The position numbers were made by a program, and so were the translations under genes. This document shows positions 23,200 through 34,382 of a stretch of 64,000 bases of DNA, piece by piece. The first letter of the stretch is position 1, and each line of letters starts with the position of its first letter. Under the pieces are notes generated by a model. It did not search any database and was not told the origin of the DNA. It saw only the letters and a list, made by a program, of their open reading frames with translations. The stretch covers positions 36,376,067 through 36,440,066 of the forward strand of contig CM060201.1 in NCBI GenBank assembly GCA_030562195.1. Reading direction: 5' to 3'. The stretch comes from Nipponacmea schrenckii (Eukaryota; Mollusca; Gastropoda; Lottiidae).

Positions 23200-24050
23200 C
23201 ATTCTCATTTTCACCCAGGTTTTAAATTTTAACAGGAATTATCCCTTCATTTTCACCCAGGTTTTACAATTATTTCATTTTACCAGGAGTCATTATCACT
23301 TCATTTTCATCGTGGTGAAAATAATTATCACCTAGGTTAAAACTAAAGGTTTTAATTCAAAATAAATAAAGCGAATTATGTGGTATGTCAGAAGGTAAGC
23401 AGTCACTGTTTTAAGCACAACTTTTTTAAACACAGAACTTTGGACACACCGCACCTTGTCATTTAGGCACAGTGATTTTGGCACACATTCAATAAGGCAC
23501 ATTCATTTAGGCACACCTGACGCTGGGTCTACAGACTTTAAGGAACATTCTGTCACCTAATAACCTTAAGACCTTTACCTCCTGTGCCCATGCTTTCATA
23601 ACTTAGTCATTATTACAAAATTACAACCGTTACTCCCTCACAATTGTAAGCGAAGTCATTCCCCTCCCCTCCTTCGTATCTGAAATTATGTTTGCCTTAC
23701 CTGTGTACAAAATTGAGGTTAACCTGTATGTGGCGTAACGTTACCCCTACCACATGCATTTAATGTAATTTGAATAATATGTAATAGTGTTACCAGACCA
23801 ATCCCTTCCTTTCGTACACTATGAAGTAATCTCGCTTTCCCATCAGCTTTTGAGGGACGTGTCACGACCTCGACACGGACTCCAGTTACTGTTAAAGGGA
23901 TAATAGGTCTTAGCATGAACATTAAATTTTAGTTCTCAAGAACGGTCAATATGAGTATATATTCATCAGTGAACTTACCTGGTGTCATAAAGAATCCCTC
24001 AATATCTCGAAAAGTCACAAAACTAAGTCATTTTTTGAAAACGCTTAATT
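23200..24050. other. No gene; short dispersed motifs
   Basis: At 23200-23340, copies of cattttcacccaggtttt lie opposite a reverse-strand relative (ggtgaaaataattatcacc), giving a hairpin-like structure. A related sequence lies at 28885-29000. At 23430-23515 the motif ggcaca recurs about six times. Nothing coding was recognised. Confidence 0.5.
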
Positions 24051-24054
24051 TATT

Positions 24055-24965
24055 CCCCGCCCCTGATAGCTATTTTACAGATATGACTGGGGAAACTTGC
24101 TGACTCTATTCCCAGCCTCTGATAGTTATTTGGACAGATGAGGCTGGAGAAACTTTGACTCTATTCCCAGCCTATGACAGTTATTGGGCGGATATTGCTG
24201 GGGAAACTTGCTGACTCTATTCCCAGCTTCTGATAATTATTTGGACAGATATGGCTGGCGGAAACTTGCTGACTTTATTCCCCGCCTATGACAGTTATTT
24301 GGACAGATATCGCTGGGGAAACTTGCTGCCCCTATTCGTAGCTTCTGATAATTATTTGGAAAGATATGGCTTCGAGAAACTTGCTGACTCTATTCCCAGC
24401 TTCTGATACTTATTTGGACAGATGTGACTGGGGGAAACTTGCTGACTCTATTTCAAGCTTCTGATAGTTATTTTGACAGATATGGCTGGGGGAAACTAGC
24501 TGACTCTATTCCCAGCTTCTGACAGTTATTTGAACAGATATGGATGGGAAAAACTTGCTGACTCTATTCCCCGCCTCTGACAGTTATTTGAACAGATATG
24601 TATAGGGAAAACTTGCTGACTCTATTCCCAGCCTCTGACAGTTATTTGAACAGATATGGATGGGAAAAACTTGCTGACTCTATTCCCCGCCTCTGACAGT
24701 TATTTGAACAGATATGGATGGGGAAAACTTGCTGACTCTATTCCCTGCCTCTGATAGTTATTTTGGATAGATATGGCTGGGACACTTGCTGACTCTATTC
24801 CCCGCCTCTGAATGTTATTTTGGATAGATATGTATGGGGAAAACTTGCTGACTCTATTCCCAGCTTCTGATAGTTATTTGAACAGATATGGATGGGGAAA
24901 CTTGCTGACTCTATCCCCGCCTCCGGTAGTTATTTTGGATAGATATGGCTGGGGATAGTCAGGCA
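24055..24965. repeat. 57-bp satellite array
   Basis: About sixteen diverged copies of a 55-58 bp unit containing gctgactctattccc, ctgatagttatttgg and acagatatggctgggg. Divergence between copies is higher than in the other arrays, suggesting greater age (inference). One lone copy on the opposite strand lies at about 61326-61392. Confidence 0.9.
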
Positions 24966-25243
24966 TACTATGACCAAGATATTTATTGTATTAACAAGCA
25001 GTTTTCAAAATGCACTAAATTTTAATGCCTTAGTTGAAATAGATCCTAGAAGATTTATCTGAAGATAACAATGTTTCCTATTAAACTTCCTCTAGGATGT
25101 CTACTCTTGACGAGTATAACCTTATCTTGTACACACAGAAAACTTCAATAAGTTTAGGCCGGATAGAAACATCCTTGATTTCATGATAAATATCAACATA
25201 TTTAGTAATAATGTACACAGGATTGACAATATCTCTTAGTTAA

Positions 25244-25716
25244 AGGGGCACAGTCTTGCTTTGTTTCGGACAATCATCCGACAGCCTCAAACACATGAAA
25301 TCTTTTGTTTAGCTAATCAGAAATAGTCTACAGAGCTTACCTTTGAAATTTGAGCCTTCAAATCCATGGGTATAAATAATTATCCGTGTTTGAAAATCAT
25401 AATGTCTTAAGATATTATGAACGTCCCGCCATATTGGAAAATCAAAGAGTTATAAATAGACTACTGCGCAGGCCCACACTGATAAAACAAAAAGAAAGTA
25501 CATGTAATAACAATTGTAGATTTTGTCAACAGGACACACAATTTTCAGACTGACTGAAGACCAGCCGCGTACAGCACGAGAAAAAAAATAAAAAGTGAAT
25601 TTTTTTAGGTATATTTCAAGGTATTTTGCGATTTTCTTAGAGCTTGGGTATTTCTGAGTACTGTTAAAATGTAACAAAGGCCCAAAACGACCCCTAAAAA
25701 TCAAGATTGTGCCCCT
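25244..25716. mobile_element. piggyBac-type MITE, copy A
   Basis: A 473-bp non-coding element lies between two TTAA tetranucleotides (25240-25243 and 25717-25720). Its termini are inverted repeats: aggggcacagtcttg at the left, and the reverse complement of the right end is aggggcacaatcttg. A second copy at 44334-44824 has the same body and TTAA flanks. A TTAA target duplication is the hallmark of piggyBac-superfamily transposition. No transposase is present, so it is non-autonomous. Confidence 0.85.
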
Positions 25717-26804
25717 TTAAACATTTAAAATTTCCACTATTTAGCATTTAGATTTTCAAGGCCCTGTTACAACAGTTTACGAATTTCTTCAACCATAAAG
25801 TTAATATGCCCAAAAACAAAATGATTTGTATTAAGAAATACAATTGTTAGAAATGAACGTAAAGTGGTTCTACAGTTGGAAACGAATTGAACATACAAGT
25901 TGCTATAAATATTAAGGACTGAGTTTCTCATCAAGATTGTTGTAACTGAATGCTTGGGTTATAAATGTTTGTTTATTAATGTTGTGTTTTATCTTGATTG
26001 TAGTTAGTCTAGGATTAAATTACATTACAACACATGTTAGTTTTGTCATCCATGTTTTATTTCTTCAACTACTTGAGTCTACAAATCACGTGACTTAGTT
26101 CCACGTGTTTATTGAAATACATCATATTTATAGTTGTACTTGTTTGGTACATCTATACACTATATAGTTCTGTAGACTAGCCTGGGAAGACAATCGACCA
26201 GTCTAAATAAGGGTACTAGACTAGGCTTAGTGAGTTCTGTAAACAAAACCGTTTTATACCGGGTGATATAGGTATCAATCTATAACAAATCAGCTCCCGT
26301 ATAGAGGCCATGTGACTGCCTTCCCAAGTTACTTGACTTTCAAATTGGAGAGCGGTATAAAGAAAATGTAGACAGTTATTGATATTACTAGGTTAATTAG
26401 TCTGTACCAGGATAACCCGTGACCTCACAATACTTTAACAATTAACGGCCCCATCTTTGTTAATAATTGATAAAAGGAAGTTAAATCCATGCGTAAGAAA
26501 TTTCTGAAGCTGGCCTGTTCTGTTACCTGTAACTCACTCAATAATAATTATACATCATCATACAAATGTTGGATCATGTTTGATGATGTTTGACAGTGGA
26601 GACAGAAACCCACAACAAGCTTCAAACTGGTCATACAAATGTATAGTGATATTTGAACAAATGTATGATCGTGTAGACGGGCCATAAGATAGTATATTAA
26701 GAATAATAATATATTTCCCTGTAGAAACTGTGTAACTGATATTGAGGTCAAGGCGTTGATCACGTCATTTATTTTTAGAAATTTGGAAAATTTAAACTTT
26801 ATAA

Positions 26805-26915
26805 CAAAATCATTGGTTAAAATCAAGTATAACGTCACATGGTTGTTCCCCTAAAGAACTATACTTTCAGTATCTATTCAACTATAAAAGGATTTGACGC
26901 GTCTATTCTAATCAT
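26805..26915 (+). promoter_or_regulatory. Core promoter of protease-like gene B
   Basis: A consensus TATA box (tataaaag, 26883-26890) is preceded about 70 bp upstream by cattggttaaaat, an inverted CCAAT box. The paralogue has the same layout (tataaaac at 51799-51806). A start site near 26913-26920 would fit TATA spacing; it has not been mapped. Confidence 0.65.
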
Positions 26916-27360
26916 TTACACCTCGGATCGTCATACTAACAATATTATTCTACAATTCTTATTCTACCATAGTTTATACATCGACTAGAATCGGAACTTA
27001 TTTTAAAGATAGAAATAAGGTAAGTGTTGTAGATATTCAACTAGAATCTGATCTCAGTTTTAAGATAGAAATAAGGTAAGTGTTGTAGATATTCAACTAG
27101 AATCTGATCTAATTTTAAAGATAGAAATAAGGTAAGTGTTGTAGATATTCAACTAGAATCTGATCTAATTTTAAAGATAGAAATAAGGTAAGTGTTGTAG
27201 ATATTCAACTAGAATCTGATCTAAGTTTTAAGATAGAAATAAGGTAAGTGTTGTAGATATTCAACTAGAACCTGATCTAATTTTAAAGATAGTAATAAGG
27301 TAAGTGTTGTAGATATTCAACTAGAATCTGATCTAAGTTTTAAGATAGAAATAAGGTAAG
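26913..27360 (+). repeat. Non-coding exon 1 with a 56-bp array of 5' splice donors (gene B)
   Basis: Exon 1 ends aaagatagaaataag before gtaagtg. This exon end, the donor and the following intron bases (ttgtagatattcaac) are repeated head to tail in 56-bp steps. Seven perfect GTAAGTG donors result, with GT at 27020, 27076, 27132, 27188, 27244, 27300 and 27356. The 3' splice site used with them is ttatatttcag ending at 30511, immediately before the 5' UTR and start codon. The paralogue has the same kind of array. Confidence 0.85.
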
Positions 27361-27365
27361 TGTTG

Positions 27366-28725
27366 TAGACCACTATTATAGATATACTACTTCTCTTTAA
27401 TTTAAACAACGTTTCAATTCACATACAGGAATCTTTATCAAGTTATACAATAATAGATATAGTAACTTTAGATAAATAACACCACTATTATAGATATACT
27501 ACTTCTCTTTAATTTAAGCAACGTTTCAATTCACATACAGGAATCTTTATCAAGTTATACAATAATAGATATAGTAACTTGAGATAAATAAGAACACTAT
27601 TATAGATATACTACTTCTCTTTAATTTAAGCAACGTTTCAATTCACATACAGTAATCTTTATCAAGTTATACAATAATAGATATACTAACTTGAGATAAA
27701 TAAGACCACTATTATAGATATACTACTTCTCTTTAATTTAAGCAACGTTTCAATTCACATACAGGAATCTTTATCAAGTTATACAATAATAGATATAGTA
27801 ACTTTAGATAAATAAGACCACTATTATAGATATACTACTTCACTTTAATTTAAGCAACTTTTCAATTTACATACAGGAATCTTTAACAAGCAATACAATA
27901 ATAGATATAGTAACTTTAGATAAATAAGACCACTATTATACATATACTACTTCTCTTTAATTTAAGCAACGTTTCAATTCACATACAGGAATCTTTATCA
28001 AGTTATACAATAATAGATATAGTAACTTTAGATAAATAAGAACACTATTATAGATATACTACTTCTCTTTAATTTAAGCAACGTTTCAATTCACATACAG
28101 CAATCTTTATCAAGTTATACAATAATAGATATAGTAACTTTAGATAAATAAGAACACTATTATAGATATACTACTTCACTTTAATTTAAGCAACTTTTCA
28201 ATTCACATACAGGAATCTTTAACAAGCAATACAACAATAGATATAGTAACTTTAGATAAATAAAACCACTATTATAGATATACTACTTCTCTTTAATTTA
28301 AGCAACGTTTCAATTCACATACAGCAATCTTTATCAAGTTATACAATAATAGATATAGTAACTTTAGATAAATAAGGCCACTATTATAGATATACTACTT
28401 CTCTTTAATTTAAGCAACGTTTCAATTCACATACAGCAATCTTTATCAAGTTATACAATAATAGATATAGTAACTTTAGATAAATAAAACCACTATTATA
28501 CATATACTACTTCTCTTTTATTTAAGCAACGTTTCAATTCACATACAGGAATCTTTAACAAGCAATACAATAATAGATATAGTCACTTTAGATAAATAAG
28601 ACCACTATTATTGATATACTACTTCTCTTTAATTTAAACAACGTTTCAACTCACATACAGCAATCTTTATCAAGCTATACAATAATAGATAGTAACTTTA
28701 GATAAATAAGACACTAGTACTAGTA
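27366..28725 (+). repeat. 112-bp satellite array in intron 1 of gene B
   Basis: About twelve copies of a 112-bp unit containing cactattatagatatactac, aagcaacgtttcaattcac and aagttatacaataatagat. Copies on the opposite strand lie downstream of the gene (32860-33165) and upstream of the paralogue (49255-49690). It accounts for most of the difference in intron length between the paralogues (about 3.5 kb versus 0.5 kb). Confidence 0.93.
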
Positions 28726-28859
28726 TTTTTTTAATTACAGCAACGTTTCAACTCACATACAGCAATCTTTATCAAGCGAATTAAACCTGTCATTTAAAGC
28801 TTAGAAATAAGGTAGTTTTAAACATGTATTATCGGCATGCCACTTTCAATATACAGTAT

Positions 28860-29910
28860 CGAACGTGCCCCTTAATTTTGAATTAAAAATCTAGGTGAAA
28901 ATAAGGTGATAATTCATGTAGTTAGTTTTTAATTAAAAACTTTAATTTCCACCCAGGTGAAATTCACAGCTTTAACCTCAAAATAATAATGGTGATAATC
29001 AAAAAGTTATTTAAACATTACAGTGTACGGTGGTTCCCCTACGGCATCATTCACTTATTTCTACAAAGGCTATATATCACTGCTTGAAGCAGGTTAAAGG
29101 CAGTAGATACTACACCTATAGTAAAGAAACGGGGAGCTAAATCTAAACATATCTGCTAACAACCACCTCAAGATACCCCAGTAAGACGTAAAACGCCATT
29201 AATTTCTTCTTATTTAAAACCTAGAGGTTGAAGTTGGAGGGTTAATAGTAGTTAACCTAAACAATTCAACTGTTGTGTTGATAATAGCAACAATATCAAA
29301 AGTTAGTTTCAGTTAATAATATATTGAACAAGGGAGTGATGTAAATATTATAAATAGTATTTCAAATACAAATGTATAAATATATTGATTGATAAAATGA
29401 CATACAAAGATACCAACCGGTGCCATCATGTTACGTGAGTCACATAACTATGAGATACCTGAATGAAATTATTGAGTATTTGTGTATATCGTAAATTGTA
29501 AATATTCTTTACTGTGTATTGTACCTCTTTACTATGTAATATAAACTGTTACGAATAAATTTTATTAAATTAGTAATTCAACTTTATAAATATTATTCAA
29601 TCCGTAACATTTTAATTGTTCAATAAATCTAAAACAATCCGTATAAAAATAAAACTTCCTGTATGAGAAATGCAGACGCCATCTTTATTTTATTGATTCT
29701 ATTTAGAAATAGAAACGACGATACGAATATCAGGTACCAAGTATACAACAGTTATACATTTAAGGTAAACTCATCAGAAAAAAGGAATCAGGATTACTCG
29801 GACTAAAAACACTTTTCGGGGAAGCTAAACGGCCTAAAATTATTAAAAACTCCTAAAAAGTGATTTTATGTGCAGTGACAGTCAAGCGAATGTTGATAAA
29901 ATGGAATACC
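28860..29910. other. Intron 1 of gene B, no further gene
   Basis: Contains a ccacccaggtgaaa hairpin-like motif near 28950 and a gtaagacgtaaaacgccatt stretch near 29185 that resembles the SINE 3' end. The remainder is AT-rich without recognisable coding sequence. Confidence 0.5.
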
Positions 29911-29914
29911 AGTT

Positions 29915-30053
29915 AAAACGGTAACATGTCAAAACGGTAACAAATTTTATTAGTCAAAACGGTAACAACTCCACCAAAACGGTAACGGAATTTGATTAAA
30001 ACGCTAACAACTCCGCTAAAACGGTAACAGATATTTTTGGTTAAAACGGTAAC
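29915..30053 (+). promoter_or_regulatory. Cluster of seven aaaacggtaac motifs
   Basis: Six exact copies of aaaacggtaac and one with cgctaac start at 29915, 29931, 29956, 29976, 29998, 30018 and 30043. Spacing is mostly 20-25 bp, while the sequences between them differ. The core (c/t)aacgg resembles a Myb-type binding site, read here as AACGGT. It lies about 500 bp upstream of the gene B start codon, within intron 1. It could be an enhancer-like element or an old degenerate repeat. The paralogue's short intron lacks it. Confidence 0.45.
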
Positions 30054-30546
30054 GAAATAAATCCTATAATTAATGTGATCTTTATTAATCAAGATCAGTG
30101 ATTGAAAAGAACTCAAACAATCTTTGCCTTTTGATCAAAGTAATATACGGTATACCGACATAATAAGCTAACAGATTTCCTGACAACTATCATTATTAGT
30201 AATCACGATCATAATTAAAAGGCGATACCGGTACATAATATTTTCTATTTATTGACATAAACAGAAATAAAGTACTTGTCCGATGCCCAACTTATGAAAT
30301 TTTGTTTGTCAGCACATTTTGTAAATAATGTTGCACTTGTTTGACTGTCTTGTTGGGATTTGAGGCGCGTTCGATGTAGTGGCTTACTTTCATTTTTTGA
30401 CTAGTTAAAAATTTTCATGGCCATGAAATATTGATTTTTGTACAGAAACTATTAATAAGTGAATTAGTGACGTCAGTTCTTATCTTTTAATCTCTCTTCA
30501 TTATATTTCAGGTCTCACTTCTTGGTTGTTGAAAAACTTAAACAAA

Positions 30547-31923
30547 ATGGCTGGGTGTTATCACGATCAAGAAGAATTTGAATCAGATCTGATGATAGAA
30601 GTGGCGAGAGAAGATGATATCTTAAAGGAAGGTCAGATATTAAAGAGAAAGAGGTGTAAAAAGAATCCTGGACATCGAGATTTCATTCCCTTTAAAGATT
30701 TAACTTTAGAACATTTACCTATTAGATACAGAAATATTGAAACATTAAATAATCTAAAACAGAGAGGAAGCCTAGTTGTTAGACTTGTGGTAGATAAAAT
30801 AAAAAATGGAAGACTGATAAAAGAAGTTGGGACTGGGATTGTGGTTAAGATACATAACCAATATTTTATAAAGACTAATAATCATATTGTTAAAACGGAG
30901 GGTGATGTGAAACATTGTAAAGTTGAGTTTCATTACGATGATGACAGCAGGTCGAGTGTAATCACTAGTGAAGGAGTGAAACTTCTAGAGACAGATCCTT
31001 ATAGAGATATCACAAACTTCACATTCCATCCTGTACCTGATTTTTTACATCAACAACACTATGAGGATAATAGAGTTCCATATATTAATATAATGTTCAA
31101 AAATAATCAAATTGACTCAAGTGTAACATTGTCATCACCGAAAACAGTTCAACCACAGAGTGACTTGTATTTAACTGTATTAAATCTAAACAGTTCCGAC
31201 ATCTACTTGATGTTCATTTCATATCCTGATGGTTTTATCGGATACTTCAATAGCTGTTATTTTAAATTCCAACCAATTCCTTCCAATATACAGGAGTTAA
31301 CTTCTGTAGAAATTTATATAGATTTGGATAATGGTAAAAGAAGAAAGATAAGGGGTGATGTAGTAAAATTTGGTGATGATTATGTTGTTAAAATATCAGA
31401 TTCTATTTTCCAAGACGAAGTTAAGAAATGTAGAGTAGTTTGGAATGGTGAAGTTATTGGACGTGGGACTCGATTGTATTTCAATCAATATAACTTTAAA
31501 GATGTTTACAATATGAGTGGGATTGATGAAGATTTCTTTCATGATGAAGATTTGTGGGAATTTAATTTTCACCCTAAAAAAGTAAGTGAGAAAAGAATTG
31601 TGTCAGATAATGTGTTTGAAGTGTGTTGTATTAGTCATCCTCATGGTGCAATGAAACATATAACTTTCGGGCAGGAATTGGGTGAGTCACTAGAAAAGTT
31701 CGATAATCAACTTCGACATATTAAAGACTCACAATCAGACTGTCAGTGTCAGGAGGTTAATTGTGTAAATTATTCATGTAAAACTTGTCCTGGATCTAGT
31801 GGATCTCCAGTATTACTACTGTGGGACTTGGATAGTCATTTATATCATATTCATTTTATGGGTGAAAGTGTAATCAATGGTGAACAGATAGAAAATATAA
31901 ACAGAGCCTGGGTTCCCGGTTAA
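30547..31923 (+). CDS. Trypsin-fold-like protein, intact member (gene B)
   Basis: A single coding exon of 458 codons. The ATG at 30547 has a good Kozak context (aacaaaATGG), and the same start exists in the paralogue. The protein resembles chymotrypsin-fold peptidases: a His candidate in TNNHIV (H113), an Asp candidate in DPYRDITNF (D154) and a Ser candidate in CPGSSGSP (S418), replacing GDSGGP. The roughly 260 residues between Asp and Ser are unusually many for this fold. Residues about 96-163 (GIVVKIHNQYFIKTNNHIV to FTFHP) realign with about 270-342 (GDVVKFGDDYVVKISDSIF to FNFHP), and ISYPDGF with ISHPHGA, so it looks like two tandem modules. No signal peptide or membrane segment is seen, suggesting an intracellular protein. 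Transcription probably starts at the TATA promoter 3.6 kb upstream. Activity and substrate are unknown. Confidence 0.75.
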   Translation: MAGCYHDQEEFESDLMIEVAREDDILKEGQILKRKRCKKNPGHRDFIPFKDLTLEHLPIRYRNIETLNNLKQRGSLVVRLVVDKIKNGRLIKEVGTGIVVKIHNQYFIKTNNHIVKTEGDVKHCKVEFHYDDDSRSSVITSEGVKLLETDPYRDITNFTFHPVPDFLHQQHYEDNRVPYINIMFKNNQIDSSVTLSSPKTVQPQSDLYLTVLNLNSSDIYLMFISYPDGFIGYFNSCYFKFQPIPSNIQELTSVEIYIDLDNGKRRKIRGDVVKFGDDYVVKISDSIFQDEVKKCRVVWNGEVIGRGTRLYFNQYNFKDVYNMSGIDEDFFHDEDLWEFNFHPKKVSEKRIVSDNVFEVCCISHPHGAMKHITFGQELGESLEKFDNQLRHIKDSQSDCQCQEVNCVNYSCKTCPGSSGSPVLLLWDLDSHLYHIHFMGESVINGEQIENINRAWVPG

Positions 31924-32860
31924 ACAGAGGGTAAAAGTTTTCTTTCTCTAGTTTCTGATGTCCAGTTTCATAGATATTTCTCGTTTTCTCAAACTATTTA
32001 GTTTAAATAATGATTAAAGATAATTCTTACTCCAATTAATTTTTAAAAATGTTTTACGATGTCAAAAAACCTTTCAACATTCAAACTTTGATAAAATAAG
32101 ACGATCGTTTTTTCGTGACCTTGTTGTACTAAGTTAATTCAAGGTAGTTGCTAAATTCTACATTTAGAAACTTACGATCGTACAATTTCCGAATCCTTTT
32201 AGCCATTGTTTTTAATCATGAAATTGGCTACTACTTACTTCAATATTTATTTTTCAAAACGTTTCTCAAAGACAAACAACGCTTCACAATTAATTCTAAA
32301 ATTAAACGACGAAATCTGTGATTGATGGACCTTGAACTTGAACTAGTAGTGACTCAATAGAAAATGTTATTTTGAATATTTATGAAATGAGAAAAAAAAA
32401 TCAATTCAAAGTTAAATGTAGAGAGTAAATAATGTTAAAATTTGACGTATGAATGAATTTGACTCTAGAATTTCTGGGAACTACAGTTTTGACAACTCGA
32501 ACCAGGCCTACTTTTATTTTTTATAATATATAGACTAACTTAGAAAGAAAAGAAACTTGGACCAATGTTAACAGACAAGAAAATTGATCTTTAAATCGAG
32601 TTTTTTGGGTTTTTACACAGGAAAATTCAAACACGGATTATATTTAGATCTTATTTAAAAAATGTTTCTTTAAGAATTATCTTTGCAAACTGGACATCCT
32701 AGCCCAAGTGGACATCTCAAACTATCACACCGGTCTACAAACTTTAATTAAAATCAGAAGTTATTTAGTGAGAGAATAGATTAAATATATCACTATTTGA
32801 GAGAAACTTTGTTGTTTATATTTGCTATTTATACTTGTTACTCTGTGTTCTTTATCATTA
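31924..32860. other. 3' flank of gene B, no gene
   Basis: Alignable to the 3' flank of the paralogue (for example gaccaatgttaacagacaag near 32560 and 54455). AT-rich; no coding feature was recognised. Confidence 0.55.
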
Positions 32861-33165
32861 TTGTATAACTTGATAAAGATTCCTGTATGTAAATTGAAAC
32901 GTTGCTTAAATTAAAGAGAAGTAGTATATCTATAATAGTGGTCTTATTTATCTAAAGTTACTATATCTATTATTGTATAACTTGATAAAGATTCCTGTAT
33001 GTGAATTGAAACGTTGCTTAAATTAAAGAGAAGTAGTATATCTATAACAGTGGTCTTATTTATCGTAAGTTACTATATCTATTATTGTATAACTTGATAA
33101 AGATTGCTGTATGTGAATTGAAACGTTGTTTAAATTAAAGAGAAGTAGTATATCTTTAATATCTT
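32860..33165 (-). repeat. 112-bp satellite, inverted copies
   Basis: About two and a half copies of the 112-bp unit of intron 1 lie here in the opposite orientation (gtatgtgaattgaaacgttg, agagaagtagtatatctata). Gene B is therefore bracketed by inverted copies of one satellite. Confidence 0.9.
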
Positions 33166-34382
33166 TAATATATTTTGTCTATATTATAATTATGTATTTT
33201 AAAATTATTTGGAAGGCCAGGGATTTAGTGAAATCAAATTTCATAATAGTGTTTTTATTAATCTAACCAATATGTACCATTCCATACTAGTCTGCATTTC
33301 ATAACCGATATGTTGTCTCCAATATTCAAATTAATATTAGCTATGTAGACTGTCTAAAATAATGATAACGAACCAATATGTTGTTTCCATCATTCACTTT
33401 TAATATACCCCATAAACACCATGTATTAAGTTTCGATTCAATTCTGACCAAACTTGTATATAACCTATATTGTTGTTATTTTGATCATTTTACATATTAT
33501 GTCACAAAAATTATATCTTGAAACATATAATCTAATGTTGAGTTCAAGTAAGAGAGTCTCTCCCATTTTTTAAAAGATGTGTGTTTGAATGTCGAGCCTA
33601 ACATCATTACTTACTATAGAATACTGTAGCTTTCCGAGTCCCTTTTAGATTTTGGGGGGTGGTTTACAACTGAAATATTTTTTTCTCTGAAGTTGTAAAT
33701 ATAAAGTGATGGCAGTCAAACAATATTTGATGTTTAAATTCTGACCCTAATATACTTCCATTCTGACAACAGAATGCTGTAACTTTAACCATCCATTTTG
33801 GGGATGTCTTACAGCATAAGCAAATATTTTATAATTGATATTTTATGTTTTAATAAAAATTTAGAATTTTTGTAATATGTTTTAATATAAAGACTACTGT
33901 ATTACTTTGAGTTGAGTCTAAATGCCCTTCCCCCTACCTATACACACCCCACCCTCCAAAATTATTCTATTGAATTGAATTGATAGAACATGTTTAATAT
34001 ATGGTACAGTGTCCATTTAACTTACTAAAACTGTGTAAGTTCATCATATATTAAAATGTTGACCAGATACTAATTATTGGTCAGGCTTTCATCTGACATT
34101 AAGTACCTACAGTTTACAGCGAGATTGTTTACAGAAGGTTGAATTTCCTGGTATAACATAGAAGAATTCTATTTAAATCAGTTTGTCTGTCCAATTGAAC
34201 TCTTTACAAGGGAGCTAAATCAGGATAATATTCAATTATACAGACAACAAGTACTTACTAGAACGCCACTGTGTGTTGTATATTCAAATTAACATGGCGG
34301 TTGTTGAGGAGTGTATGGGGGTATAAAATAAAGATGATAGATAGTAATTGTATTGTTCGCACTTCTTGTGCGGTATACATCA
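33166..34382. other. Duplicon 3' flank with a 39-bp repeat relic
   Basis: Matches 54830-56155 block by block. At 33840-33910 there are one to two diverged copies of the 39-bp unit (actgtattacttt). No gene was recognised. Confidence 0.55.

Larger units (their letters stand above)
26170..34245 (+). other. Duplicon copy 1 (protease-like gene B with flanks)
   Basis: Blocks here match duplicon copy 2 at 50760-56155 in the same order and orientation: ctaggcttagtgagttctgt near 26220, ttccctgtagaaactgtgt near 26713, the promoter, donor array, coding exon, ccaatatgtaccattccata near 33268, and ctctttacaagggag near 34200. The copies differ by array expansions: the 112-bp array here, the 67-bp array there. 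Confidence 0.8.

Noticed and set aside
22681..23335. Several overlapping open frames of 80-209 codons on both strands
   Set aside because: All are by-products of the 30-bp tandem array.
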